This document shows, piece after piece, positions 35,289-44,499 of a DNA stretch of 64,000 nucleotides. The stretch comes from Flavisphingomonas formosensis (lineage in GTDB: Bacteria; Pseudomonadota; Alphaproteobacteria; Sphingomonadales; Sphingomonadaceae): assembly GCF_009755815.1 (NCBI RefSeq), contig NZ_WRPK01000004.1, forward strand, positions 1 to 64,000. Direction: 5' to 3'. The notes under the pieces are model-generated. The model was not told the origin of the DNA and did no database searches. It worked only from the letters and a program-made list of their open reading frames with translations. Numbering within the stretch: position 1 is the stretch's first letter; the number at the start of each line of letters is the position of its first letter. Both the position numbers and the translations under genes were made by a program.

Positions 35289-37820
35289 ATGGCGTTTCTT
35301 GTCCTGCTGGGCGTCATTGCATGTCCCCACGCCGAGGCCCATGCGCGCGACACGCTCACCGTCGCGCTCCAGCTCGAGCCGCCCAATCTCGATCCCACGT
35401 CCGGCGCGGCCGTGGCGGTCGACGAGGTCACCTACGGCACGGTGTTCGAAACGCTCGTCCGGCTCGATGCGCAGGGCACGGTCAAGCCGTGGCTGGCGCA
35501 GCGCTGGACGGCTTCTTCCGATGGGCTGATCTACAGCTTCACCTTGCGGCCCGACGTGCGCTTCCACGACGGCGCGCCGTTTACCGCGCGCGATGCCGCG
35601 TTCAGCCTGATGCGTGCCATCGCGCCGGGATCGACCAATGCGCAGGCCGGCGCGCTCTCCGTAATCGCACGGGCGGAGGCGGTTGCGCCGCTCATCCTGC
35701 GCGTGACGCTCAAGCGGCCGGATGCCGATTTCCTGCGGCTGCTGAGCTATGGCGATGCCGCGATGGTCTCGCCGCGTTCGGCGTCGGCGCTGGCAAGCGC
35801 GCCGATCGGCACCGGTCCCTTCCGCTTTTCGGCGTGGCGGCGCGGCGAGGCGATTACGCTGGCGCGCAACGATGCCTATTGGGGCGCCCATGCCCGCCTG
35901 GCGCGCATCGTCTTTCGGTTCATCGCCGATCCGAGCGCCGCCTTCGCCGCGATCAAGGCGCATGACGTCGACATCTTCAAGGATTTCCCAGCGCCGGAGA
36001 CGCTCGCGCAGCTGCAGGCGGATCCCACGATCAAGCTCGCGATCGGGCCGACCGAAGGGCAGGTGATCCTCGCCTTCAATCAGCGCAGCGGGCCGCTGGC
36101 CGATCTGCGCGTGCGGCAGGCGATCAGCCATGCGCTCGACCGGCGGGCGATCATCGATGGCGCGATGTTCGGCTATGGCACGCCGATCGGCAGCCATTTC
36201 GCGCCGCAGGATCCCGATTATGTCGATCTCACCGGCCGCTATCCGCACGATCCCGCCGCCGCCCGGCGGCTGCTCGCCGCGGCCGGCTATGGCCATGGCC
36301 TCGATCTGACGTTGAAGCTGCCGCCCGCTGCCTATGCGCGACGCAGCGGCGAGATCGTGGCGGCCCAGCTGGCATCCGTCGGCATCCGCGTCGACATCCG
36401 CAATCTCGAATGGGCGTCCTGGCTGGACGAGGTGTACAAGCGGCACGCCTTCGATCTCACCATCGTCAATCATGCCGAGCCCTATGATTACGACATCTAT
36501 GGGCGCGACGATTATTATTTCGGTTATCGCAGCGCGGCGGTGCATGCGCTGCTCGACCGGCTCAAGACGACCGCCGATCCCGCGGCCCGCCATGGCCTGC
36601 TGGTCGCGTTGCAGCAGCGGCTGGCGGACGATGCCGCCAATGGTTTCCTGTTCGAATATCCCGGCCTCGGCGTGCAGGACGCCAGCTTGCGCGACATCTG
36701 GATCAACACGCCCAACGAGGCGCTGGATTTTGCCGGAGCGAATTTCGGCGATCGGCAAGGCGGCTCCGGCAGCGAGAGGCTGGCGGATGCGCCGGCTTCC
36801 CTGGGCGGCTGGATACTGCTTGCCCTCGCGCTCGTCGCGCTCGTCGCGCTCGTCGCGCTCGGGCGCTGGATCGGGCCAGTCGCGCTGGCCCGCCGGATTG
36901 GCATAGTGATCGCGACACTGTTTGCGGCGACGCTGCTGATCTTCGCCCTGGTCCAGATCGCGCCCGGAGATCCCGCCGCCTATATGATGGGCCTCGACGC
37001 CAATCCGCAGGCGATCGCCGCACTGCATGCCCAGCTCGGTCTCGAGGGCTCGGCCCATGCCCGTTACCTGGCCTGGATCGCCGGCCTGCTGCACGGCGAT
37101 TTCGGGCTGAGCTATACCTATCGCGTGCCGGTGGCGGGCTTGCTGAGCGAACGGCTGGTGGTTTCGCTGCCCTTGGCCCTGTTCGCGACCTCGCTCTCGA
37201 TCGCGATCGGTATTCCGGCGGGCTATTTCGCCGCGCGCGGGCAGGGCGGTGTCGGCGATCGGCTGGTGCTGTGGATCGCGCGCATCGGCATCGCGATTCC
37301 CAGCTTCTGGCTGGCGGTGCTGCTGGTGCTGCTGTTCTCGGTCGGCTTGCGCTGGTTGGGATCGGGCGGTTTTCCGGGCTGGCAGGCCGGGTGGGGCGCC
37401 GCGCTGGCCGCGCTGGTGCTGCCGACGGTGGCGCTGGCGCTGCCGCAGGCGGCGATCCTCGCCCGGGTGATGCGCACCTCGCTGCTCGAGACGATGGAGC
37501 TCGACTATGTCCGCACCGCGCGTGCCAAGGGGCTCAGCCGCAATGCGGCGCTGGCCCGTCATGCGCTGCCCAACGCGCTCGGCCCCGTCGTCACCGTGCT
37601 CGGCCTGCAGGTGCCGTTCCTGCTGGCAGGGAGCGCGATCGTCGAGACCATCTTCTTCCTGCCCGGCCTCGGCCGGCTGGTGCTGCAGGCGATCGCGCAG
37701 CGCGACCTGATCGTGGTGCAGGCAGTTGCGCTGCTGCTCGTCGCCGCGACGATCCTCGCCAGCTTCCTCGCCGACCTCGCGCTCGCCGCGCTCGATCCGC
37801 GCCTGCGGCGGTCGGCATGA
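35289..37820 (+). CDS. Peptide-type ABC importer: substrate-binding protein fused to permease
   Basis: An 843-residue single open frame joining two normally separate subunits. Residues about 1-20 are a signal sequence (ending AEAHA), 22-495 a DppA/OppA-like family 5 binding protein (LQLEPPNLDPTSGA, GTGPFRFSAW), and about 505-843 a DppB-like permease (APGDPAAYMMGLD, the EAA-type loop MELDYVRTARAKGLSRNAALARHALPNALGPV). The binding domain would be tethered to the channel. At the junction a short tandem DNA repeat encodes ALV units in the first helix. No frameshift is seen. Likely imports peptide-like or siderophore-like compounds. Start choice is uncertain because no clear ribosome site is present. 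Confidence 0.85.
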   Translation: MAFLVLLGVIACPHAEAHARDTLTVALQLEPPNLDPTSGAAVAVDEVTYGTVFETLVRLDAQGTVKPWLAQRWTASSDGLIYSFTLRPDVRFHDGAPFTARDAAFSLMRAIAPGSTNAQAGALSVIARAEAVAPLILRVTLKRPDADFLRLLSYGDAAMVSPRSASALASAPIGTGPFRFSAWRRGEAITLARNDAYWGAHARLARIVFRFIADPSAAFAAIKAHDVDIFKDFPAPETLAQLQADPTIKLAIGPTEGQVILAFNQRSGPLADLRVRQAISHALDRRAIIDGAMFGYGTPIGSHFAPQDPDYVDLTGRYPHDPAAARRLLAAAGYGHGLDLTLKLPPAAYARRSGEIVAAQLASVGIRVDIRNLEWASWLDEVYKRHAFDLTIVNHAEPYDYDIYGRDDYYFGYRSAAVHALLDRLKTTADPAARHGLLVALQQRLADDAANGFLFEYPGLGVQDASLRDIWINTPNEALDFAGANFGDRQGGSGSERLADAPASLGGWILLALALVALVALVALGRWIGPVALARRIGIVIATLFAATLLIFALVQIAPGDPAAYMMGLDANPQAIAALHAQLGLEGSAHARYLAWIAGLLHGDFGLSYTYRVPVAGLLSERLVVSLPLALFATSLSIAIGIPAGYFAARGQGGVGDRLVLWIARIGIAIPSFWLAVLLVLLFSVGLRWLGSGGFPGWQAGWGAALAALVLPTVALALPQAAILARVMRTSLLETMELDYVRTARAKGLSRNAALARHALPNALGPVVTVLGLQVPFLLAGSAIVETIFFLPGLGRLVLQAIAQRDLIVVQAVALLLVAATILASFLADLALAALDPRLRRSA

Positions 37821-38623
37821 GTCGCGGCATGCCCGCCATGCTGGGCGGCGGCGTGCTGGTGGCGCTGGCTGCGTTCGGCGCACTGCTTTCGCTCGTCTGG
37901 ACGCCATATGACATTTCGGCAGTGGATATCGGCGCGCGCCTGCTGCCGCTGTCGGCCGCGCATCCGCTCGGTACCGATCAACTCGGCCGGGACATGCTTT
38001 CGATGGTGATGGCGGGCGCGCGGGTGTCGCTTGCGGTGTCGCTGCTCGCGGTGGCCGCGGGGATGCTGGTCGGCGTGCCGATCGGGCTTGCCGCGGCGGC
38101 GTTCGGCGGGTGGCGGGACGAGGTGGCGATGCGCGGTGCCGACGTGCTGTTCGCCTTTCCTTCGCTGCTGCTCGCCATCCTGCTCGCCGCGATCCTCGGG
38201 CCGGGCGCGTCGAACGCGGTGCTGGCGATCGCGCTGTTCAATATTCCGGTGTTCGCGCGGGTGGCGCGAGGCGCCGCGCTCGGCCTGTGGCAGCGCGATT
38301 TCGTCGCCGCGGCCCGGCTGGCGGGGAGGGGGAGGGCCGCGATCTCGATCGGGCATATCCTGCCGAATATCTTTGCCGCGATCGGCGTGCAGGCGACCAT
38401 CCAATTCTCGCTCGCGCTGATCGCGGAGGCCGGGCTTTCCTATGTCGGCCTGGGCGTGCAGCCACCCGCGGCCAGCTGGGGGCGGATGCTGGGCGACGCG
38501 CAGACGCTGATCGGCGTCGCCCCGCGCCTCGCGGTCATTCCCGGCCTTGCCATCCTGCTCGTGGTGCTGGGTTTCACCCTGTTGGGCGACGGGTTGCGCG
38601 ACCGGCTGGACATGCGCGGATGA
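37817..38623 (+). CDS. ABC importer permease (DppC/YejE-like)
   Basis: A 268-residue inner membrane permease of the DppC type. The conserved opening HPLGTDQLGRDMLSMVMAGARVSL and the EAA loop DFVAAARLAGRGRAAISIGHILPNI are present, with about five or six helices. It pairs with the permease half of the preceding fusion protein. The ATGA overlaps at both ends couple it to its neighbours. Shorter than many DppC proteins because the N-terminal extension is reduced. Confidence 0.9.
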   Translation: MSRGMPAMLGGGVLVALAAFGALLSLVWTPYDISAVDIGARLLPLSAAHPLGTDQLGRDMLSMVMAGARVSLAVSLLAVAAGMLVGVPIGLAAAAFGGWRDEVAMRGADVLFAFPSLLLAILLAAILGPGASNAVLAIALFNIPVFARVARGAALGLWQRDFVAAARLAGRGRAAISIGHILPNIFAAIGVQATIQFSLALIAEAGLSYVGLGVQPPAASWGRMLGDAQTLIGVAPRLAVIPGLAILLVVLGFTLLGDGLRDRLDMRG

Positions 38624-40239
38624 GCTTTCTCGCCATCCGGGACCTGACGGTCTCCTATGCAGGACGCGCCGCCGTGCGCGGCCTGTCGCTTTCGGTCGGC
38701 CGCGGGGAGATCGTCGCGCTGGTCGGCGAATCCGGGTCGGGCAAGTCCACCGCCGCCTTCGCCGCGATGGGATTGCTGCCGTCCGCTGCCGTGGTGGGCG
38801 GCGAGATCCGGATCGACGACCGCGCGATGGCCGATCTGACGGCACCGGAGCAGGACCGGCTGCGCGGCGGCACGCTCTCGATGGTCTTCCAGGAACCGAT
38901 GGGCGCGCTCAATCCGCGCATGCGGATCGGTGCGCAGGTGGCCGAGGCGATCCGCATCCATCACCCCATGAGCCGCGCCGAGGCCGATGCCCGTGCGGCG
39001 GCCACGCTGGCGCGGGCCGGCCTGCCGCCCGAGATCGCACCGCCGACGCGCTATCCTCACGAACTTTCCGGTGGCCAGCGCCAGCGTGTCGCCATCGCCA
39101 TCGCCATCGCTGCCGGGCCCGCGCTGCTGATCGCGGACGAGCCGACCACCGCGCTGGACGTCACCACCCAGGCGCACATCCTCGCGCTGCTGCGCCGGCT
39201 GGTGAAAGAGGATGGGCTGGGGCTGCTCCTGGTCAGCCACGATCTCGCGATGGTTGCCGAGGTGGCGGATCGCGTTGCCGTGATGAAGGATGGCGCGATC
39301 GTCGAGGAAGGGACGCCGGAGGACGTGCTGCGGCGTCCGCGCGCCGATTATACGCGGCGGCTGATCGCTGCGGCCGCGCATGTGCCGGCGGCTCCTGCAC
39401 AGGCACCCGGCGCGCCGCTGCTGGAGGTTCGCGATCTCGTCCGCAGCTGGCCCGGCGTGCGCACCGACCTGCGCACCGGCCTGCGCCGCGCTCCGGCGCG
39501 GACGACATTGCACGACGCCAGCTTCACGGTCGCCGCGGGCGAGACGGTGGGGCTGGTCGGCGAATCCGGATCGGGCAAGACGACCCTGCTGCGCACCGTG
39601 CTGGGGCTAGATCCGCCGCAAGGGGGCGATGTGCTGTTGCAGGGCCGGTCGATCGTTCGCGCCCGCGGGGCAGCGCTGCGCGCGCTGCGCCGCGACGTGC
39701 AGGCGGTGTTCCAGGATCCGGCCGGCAGCCTCGATCCGCGCCAGCGGATCGAGCGGATCGTGGCCGAGCCGATGCATCTTCTCGATGCCCGTCCCGGTGC
39801 GGCCGAGCGGCGGCGGCTGGTGGAAGAGGCGCTGGAGCAGGTGGGCCTCGCGCCGCAGGATGCCGGCCGCTTCCCGCATCAATTTTCCGGTGGCCAGCGC
39901 CAGCGCATCGCGCTCGCCCGCGCGCTGATCATCCGGCCGAAGCTGATCGTGCTCGACGAGGCGGTATCCGCGCTCGACATGTCGGTCCGCGCCGGCATCC
40001 TCGATCTGCTCGCCGACCTGCGCGACCGGCTTGGCCTCGCCTATCTGTTCGTATCCCACGACATGGCGATGATGCGGAAGGTCGCCGACCGGCTGATCGT
40101 CCTGCAGGCGGGACGGATCGTCGAGCAGGGCAGCACGACGCAGCTGATCGCGGCACCGCGCCATCCCTATACGGCGTCGCTGCTGGCGGCGACGCCGGAT
40201 CTGGACCGCGCGCTTTCTGCGCGCGATCCTGCGGAATAG
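38620..40239 (+). CDS. ABC importer ATPase, fused DppD-DppF (YejF-like)
   Basis: A 539-residue protein with two oligopeptide-type ATPase domains. Domain 1 has Walker A GESGSGKS (36-43); domain 2 has the same motif at about 315-322. Both have LSGG or FSGGQRQR signatures and the NPRMRIGAQ or DPRQRIERI loops typical of the Dpp/Opp family. YejF and GsiA share this fused form. With the SBP-permease fusion, a five-part importer is reduced to three polypeptides. It ends the plus-strand operon; the next gene is convergent. Confidence 0.92.
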   Translation: MSFLAIRDLTVSYAGRAAVRGLSLSVGRGEIVALVGESGSGKSTAAFAAMGLLPSAAVVGGEIRIDDRAMADLTAPEQDRLRGGTLSMVFQEPMGALNPRMRIGAQVAEAIRIHHPMSRAEADARAAATLARAGLPPEIAPPTRYPHELSGGQRQRVAIAIAIAAGPALLIADEPTTALDVTTQAHILALLRRLVKEDGLGLLLVSHDLAMVAEVADRVAVMKDGAIVEEGTPEDVLRRPRADYTRRLIAAAAHVPAAPAQAPGAPLLEVRDLVRSWPGVRTDLRTGLRRAPARTTLHDASFTVAAGETVGLVGESGSGKTTLLRTVLGLDPPQGGDVLLQGRSIVRARGAALRALRRDVQAVFQDPAGSLDPRQRIERIVAEPMHLLDARPGAAERRRLVEEALEQVGLAPQDAGRFPHQFSGGQRQRIALARALIIRPKLIVLDEAVSALDMSVRAGILDLLADLRDRLGLAYLFVSHDMAMMRKVADRLIVLQAGRIVEQGSTTQLIAAPRHPYTASLLAATPDLDRALSARDPAE

Positions 40240-40317
40240 GGTTACCGGCCGTGACGGATCATCAAGGTGTCCTGATGGCCCAGTCCGGGCCGAACGACCG
40301 CGGTGTCTCTCCGCCGC

Positions 40318-43300
40318 CTACAGCAGCCAGTTACCCGAGAGCGCCGTGACGTTGCCGGTAAAGAGGATAGCCATGTCGGCATTGGCGTCTCCATTGGTAT
40401 CGAACAGCGCGGTGGTCTGGTTGGCTCCCGCGTCGTAGCTGAGCGTGAATTCGCCGCCGCTGTGAGTGAAGGCTCCGACGAGGTGGAAGGCCTGGTTGCC
40501 GCTGACCGTGCTGTTGGCGTCGATTGCGGAGAGATCGAGCTTGTCGCCGCTGGCGAGGTCCGTGATCAGGTCCGATGCCGCGACGCTGCTGTCGCTGACC
40601 GCGGTGTAGACGAAGATGTCGTTCTGGGCGCCGCCGGTGAGCGTGTCCGCGCCGGCTCCGCCGGTGAGGGTATCGGCGCCGACATTGCCGATGAGGATAT
40701 CGTCCCCGGCGGCGCCTTTCAGGACGTCGTTGCCATAGCCGCCATCGACCGTGTCGTTCGACGAGCCGGCATCGATCATGTCGTTGCCGTTGCCGCCATA
40801 GAGCATGTTCGCCTGCGCCGAGCCGGTGATCACATCGTCATAGGCCGAGCCGGTGACGTTCTCGACCGACAACAGGGTATCGATGCCCGCGCCGTGCGTG
40901 TCCTGGGCCGTGGCGAGGGCGAGGCTGACGGTTATGGCCGAGGCTGCCGAAGCGTAGCTGGCCGTGTCGTTGCCGGCGCCGCCATAGAGCGTATCGTCGC
41001 CGAGGCCGCCGCTCAGCGTGTCGTTGCCGGCATTGCCGGTCAGCACATTGTTGCCGGCATCGCCGGTGAGCTGGTCGTCATAGGTACCGCCGGCCAGATT
41101 CTCGATCCCGGACAGCGTGTCCGAGCCGGCCGACACCGTCGATTGCGCGGTCGTGATCGCCAGGCTGACCCGCACCGCTCCCGTCGCGTTGGCATAGCTC
41201 GCCGTATCGATGCCGTCGCCGCCGTAGAGGAAATCATTGCCGAGGCCGCCGTTCAGCGTGTCGTCGCCCAATGATCCGATGAGCGTGTTGGAATATTGAT
41301 TGCCGGTGAAGACATCATTGTAGTCGGAGCCATAGAGGCTCTCGACATTCTGGATGAGATCCGTGCCCGCTCCGCCGGTATTCTGCGAGAAAGTGGTGGC
41401 GAGGTTCACCGTCACGCCGGATGCGGCATGGTTGTAATAGATGGTGTCGACGCCGGCACCGCCGTCGATCACGTCATTGCCGCCGCGGCCGTCGATCACA
41501 TCGTTGCCGGCGCCGCCATAGAGACTGTTATTGCCATCGTCGCCGCTCAGATAATCGGCGAAGTCGGTGCCGATCAGCCCCTCGATGCTGGTCATGGTGA
41601 CATTGCCCGCGCCGCCCGTCGCATGGACGATGCCGGTTCCGGCTTCCACCGTCACGCTCACCGCGGCACCCAGCCCGGCGAAGGACGCGATGTCGTTGCC
41701 CGTGCCGCCGTCCAGCGTCGCGCCGCCGGTGGAGACCGTGTTCAGCGTATCGTCGCCGGCGCCGCCATAGAGCGTGTCCGCTCCGGCGGCGCCTCTGATG
41801 ACGTCGTTGCCCGCGCCGCCATAGATGATGTTGGCGTTGCCGTCGCCATTGAGCGCGTCGTTATAGGCCGATCCGATGAGGTTTTCGAAGCCGGAGATGG
41901 TGTCGTTGCCGGCGCCGCCCGTCGCCTGCACCCCGGAGAGCGCCAGGCTGACCGTGATCTTGCTGGTCGCGTTCGCATAGCTGAGCGTGTCGATCCCGCC
42001 GCCGCCCGAGAGCGTGTCGGCGGCCGTGCCCGCGCCGCCGTCGATCACATTGTCGCCGGCATCGCCGGTCAGCGTGTCGCTGTAGGAGGAGCCGACCAGA
42101 TTCTCGATGCCGGTAAGCGTGTCGGTTCCGCCGCCGCCGCTGGCGCTGCCGGTCGCCAGATTGGCGGTCACCGCGCCGGTCGCTCCGGCATAGGAGGCGG
42201 TATCGTTGCCGGCTCCGCCGTTCAGCGCGTCGTTGCCTGCGCCGCCCAGCAGCAGATCGTTGCCGCCCGCGCCATTCAGCACGTCGTTTCCGGCGCCGCC
42301 GTAAAGGCTGTCGCCGAGCTCGCCGCCGGTCACCGTGTCGGCGCCGGCGCCGCCATTGGCCGTGAAGGCGGATGAGGTGAGCCCGCCGAGATTGAGCGTG
42401 TTGCCTGCGGCGCTCAGGTTGAAGGTTCCGACTTGGACCTGGCCGCCAGCGAGATCGACCGTACCACCGGTGGTGAGCGTGATCGAACCGATGCCGGTCA
42501 CGGTGGTGAGAGCGTCGAGCTGCATTGCCGTGAAAGTGACGCTTTGGCCATTGCCCGTCAGTTGTTCAATGCCGGTGAACGTAGTCCCAGAGAAGTCAAC
42601 GGAGCCGCCAGCGAAGCTTAGCGTGAGGGTATCGGTGCCATCGCCGCCATCATATTGCTCGCCGGCAATGACGTCGGACGCGTGGGAAACGACGAACTGA
42701 TCGTCTCCGATGCCGCCGCTCATCATGTCCAGCCCCGCGCCGCCGTCGAGCGTATCGTTGCCCTCCTGCCCGCTCAGCGTATCGTTGCCGTCATAGCCCG
42801 AAAGCCTGTCATCCTTGACACCACCAAGAACAGTATCCGCCGCCCCTCCTCCGAGAACCCAGAAGCCCTGGCTGTCCACTCCGGTGAGAATCAACGTGTT
42901 GCCGGAACCGTTAAGGCCGATCCAGTTCGTTTCGATGTCCGCGCCGGTCAAATCCACCGTGCCGCCGGTGGTCAGCTGGATACCGCCATCGAACAGATAG
43001 ACGCCTGAGAAATGGTCCAACTGCGATGCCGTCATCCAGAGATTGTAATAATACACGAAGAAATCCAATTCGATATAACAGGCGCCATAAGTGTCGATCG
43101 ACTCTACGCTGTCGTCGATGTTCAGGGCGCTGATATCGATGGTGTCGTTTCCGACATTAAATCCAGGGACGAACGTAGTCCCGACGATAGAGAGGCGATC
43201 GTTGCCCTCCCCGCCGCTCAGCGTTTCGCCCGCGTCGATCGGATTGGAACCGTCCACATAGGTGACGTTGAGGACGTCGTCTCCCGCGCCGCCATAATAG

Positions 43301-43506
43301 CTGTCGACGCCTGTGTCGCCGTCGAGGTTGTCGTTACCGTCGCCGCCATAGAGGGTGTCACTGCCGCTGCCGCCATAAAGCTGGTCGTTGAGCGCGCCAC
43401 CTGAGAGCGTGTCGTCACCATTCAGACCGTTGATGATATCCGCGGCGGCACCGCCCTGATCGCCGTTGATCGTGTCGTTGCCGGATGTTCCGTTGTAGGT
43501 AGGCAT
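40318..43506 (-). CDS. RTX-type calcium-binding repeat protein, secreted
   Basis: A 1062-residue protein made almost wholly of nonapeptide RTX repeats (GGxGxDxLx, for example LYGGAGNDVLNGAGGNDLL), arranged in several modules of about 100-150 residues that also contain a TGIENLVGSSYSD-like linker and an SYANAT-like strand. There is no signal peptide. The last 100 residues (FVYTAVSDSSVAASDLITDLASGDKLDLSAID...) look like the C-terminal module of type I secreted RTX proteins. No enzymatic domain is recognised. Low Cys content and acidic composition fit an extracellular, calcium-folded adhesin or matrix protein. No type I secretion genes are adjacent. Confidence 0.9.
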   Translation of the reverse strand: MPTYNGTSGNDTINGDQGGAAADIINGLNGDDTLSGGALNDQLYGGSGSDTLYGGDGNDNLDGDTGVDSYYGGAGDDVLNVTYVDGSNPIDAGETLSGGEGNDRLSIVGTTFVPGFNVGNDTIDISALNIDDSVESIDTYGACYIELDFFVYYYNLWMTASQLDHFSGVYLFDGGIQLTTGGTVDLTGADIETNWIGLNGSGNTLILTGVDSQGFWVLGGGAADTVLGGVKDDRLSGYDGNDTLSGQEGNDTLDGGAGLDMMSGGIGDDQFVVSHASDVIAGEQYDGGDGTDTLTLSFAGGSVDFSGTTFTGIEQLTGNGQSVTFTAMQLDALTTVTGIGSITLTTGGTVDLAGGQVQVGTFNLSAAGNTLNLGGLTSSAFTANGGAGADTVTGGELGDSLYGGAGNDVLNGAGGNDLLLGGAGNDALNGGAGNDTASYAGATGAVTANLATGSASGGGGTDTLTGIENLVGSSYSDTLTGDAGDNVIDGGAGTAADTLSGGGGIDTLSYANATSKITVSLALSGVQATGGAGNDTISGFENLIGSAYNDALNGDGNANIIYGGAGNDVIRGAAGADTLYGGAGDDTLNTVSTGGATLDGGTGNDIASFAGLGAAVSVTVEAGTGIVHATGGAGNVTMTSIEGLIGTDFADYLSGDDGNNSLYGGAGNDVIDGRGGNDVIDGGAGVDTIYYNHAASGVTVNLATTFSQNTGGAGTDLIQNVESLYGSDYNDVFTGNQYSNTLIGSLGDDTLNGGLGNDFLYGGDGIDTASYANATGAVRVSLAITTAQSTVSAGSDTLSGIENLAGGTYDDQLTGDAGNNVLTGNAGNDTLSGGLGDDTLYGGAGNDTASYASAASAITVSLALATAQDTHGAGIDTLLSVENVTGSAYDDVITGSAQANMLYGGNGNDMIDAGSSNDTVDGGYGNDVLKGAAGDDILIGNVGADTLTGGAGADTLTGGAQNDIFVYTAVSDSSVAASDLITDLASGDKLDLSAIDANSTVSGNQAFHLVGAFTHSGGEFTLSYDAGANQTTALFDTNGDANADMAILFTGNVTALSGNWLL

Positions 43507-43545
43507 GTCGGCTCCTTCATTGGATGCGCCGTTTCCGGCGAAGGC

Positions 43546-43656
43546 TCAGCGAAGCGAAGAGGATGGGTGCGCCGCGCTGGCGCGGGGACGCGGTGGGGGA
43601 GCGTCGCCGTTGGTGGCCAGCATTGCTGCCGAAGGGCGATAGGCCGCGTTCATCAT
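43546..43656 (-). CDS. Possible small ORF upstream of the RTX gene
   Basis: A 36-residue frame (MMNAAYRPSAAMLATNGD...) with a strong GGGGGAGGA ahead of doubled start codons, ending 39 bases before the RTX start. A leader peptide or small regulatory protein is possible. The sequence is Pro/Ala/Ser-rich and matches nothing I recognise. Confidence 0.3.
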   Translation of the reverse strand: MMNAAYRPSAAMLATNGDAPPPRPRASAAHPSSSLR

Positions 43657-44136
43657 TCCTCCCCCGTGCTGCCCCGTAAAAGCACCGTATCTACTTCGGA
43701 CACCTTCCCGGCATGCGGAAAGGACAAAGGCTTCTAACAAGAAATTATCTTCGAATTCGTGACAATGCAACGTCAGGTGCCAGGAACGACTCAGATCGGA
43801 CTGATTATTTCTCTCCCGGTGCTTGGGCAATCTTGCACGGATATTATCCATGTGATGCGCGCGATCCGATCATCATCGAAATTTTAGCAATGATTACCGT
43901 CCGTAAGCCTCGCCGCGCGGCAACGGGGCGATCGCATTCGTCGCGAGACGGGCGGCGATCCGGATCTTCGTCTGCATCCTTTGGTTCAGCAGCGGTCCGG
44001 ATCGGGCCACTCCACGGACCGGCCCTTCGGATCGGAACCCAAAACGCATCCTTGGGCGGTCTCCGCCCGCAAGCCGGTGTCCTATCGCTATGCCGTTCGC
44101 CCGGTATGGTCCGGCGCGGCACGGCGGAGATCCGCT
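43657..44136. other. Divergent intergenic region between RTX gene and injection-system operon
   Basis: About 480 bases with no convincing gene. It is the most AT-rich stretch of this part of the window (43720-43900) and should carry promoters for both the RTX gene and the contractile-injection operon. A perfect GGATATTATCC palindrome is at 43839-43849. A plus-strand frame reading through from 43713 is out of phase with the receiver-like gene and is Arg/Gly-rich, so it is not taken as coding. Confidence 0.5.
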
Positions 44137-44499
44137 TTGGCCGAGATACGCATAGTCCAGGGGGAGATGCCGCCAGTCCTCGCCGGCATCGTGCGGGATG
44201 TCGCCCTCGCGGCAGAAGGTGCGATCGTCGCGGATGCAGTGCCGGCCGGCGATCTGGCCGATGTCGTGAGCAGCCTGCGGCCGGACGTGGTGATCCTCAA
44301 CGCAGCGGGGCTCGACGCCCCGCCGCTCGACGCGTTGATGTGTGGCGGCGGGCGGCCGGTGCGCGTGATCGCACTCTCCGCAAAGGGAGAGGAAGCGTGC
44401 CTGCACGAGCTGCGGCCGCACGTCGCGGTGATCGGCGATCTTTCATCGGCGGCGCTGCTGGAAGCGGTGCGCGGACGCAGCGGAGCGAGCCATGGCTGA
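44137..44499 (+). CDS. Degenerate receiver-domain protein (stand-alone)
   Basis: A 120-residue CheY-like receiver domain with no output domain: the N-terminal IRIVQGEMPPVLAGIVRDVALAAEGAIVADAV pattern of NarL-type receivers, then RPDVVILNAAGLD, where the phospho-accepting Asp is replaced by Asn (VILN instead of VILD), then VRVIALSAKGEEA and VIGDLSSAALLEAV. The TTG at 44137 is proposed because GGAGA precedes it. The stop overlaps the next gene's start by 8 bases, so it is translated with the contractile-injection operon. A phosphorylation-independent regulator or a scaffold is possible; start position is uncertain. Confidence 0.6.
   Translation: MAEIRIVQGEMPPVLAGIVRDVALAAEGAIVADAVPAGDLADVVSSLRPDVVILNAAGLDAPPLDALMCGGGRPVRVIALSAKGEEACLHELRPHVAVIGDLSSAALLEAVRGRSGASHG

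Noticed and set aside
41296-42375. Long plus-strand frames opposite the RTX gene with Ala/Gly/Val/Arg-rich repeats
   Set aside because: The periodicity is simply the reverse of the RTX nonapeptide repeats.
40318-43506. Regular short DNA repeats suggestive of a CRISPR or tandem array
   Set aside because: The repeats keep the reading frame, vary in a codon-aware way and encode GGxGxDxLx; there are no fixed direct repeats with unique spacers.
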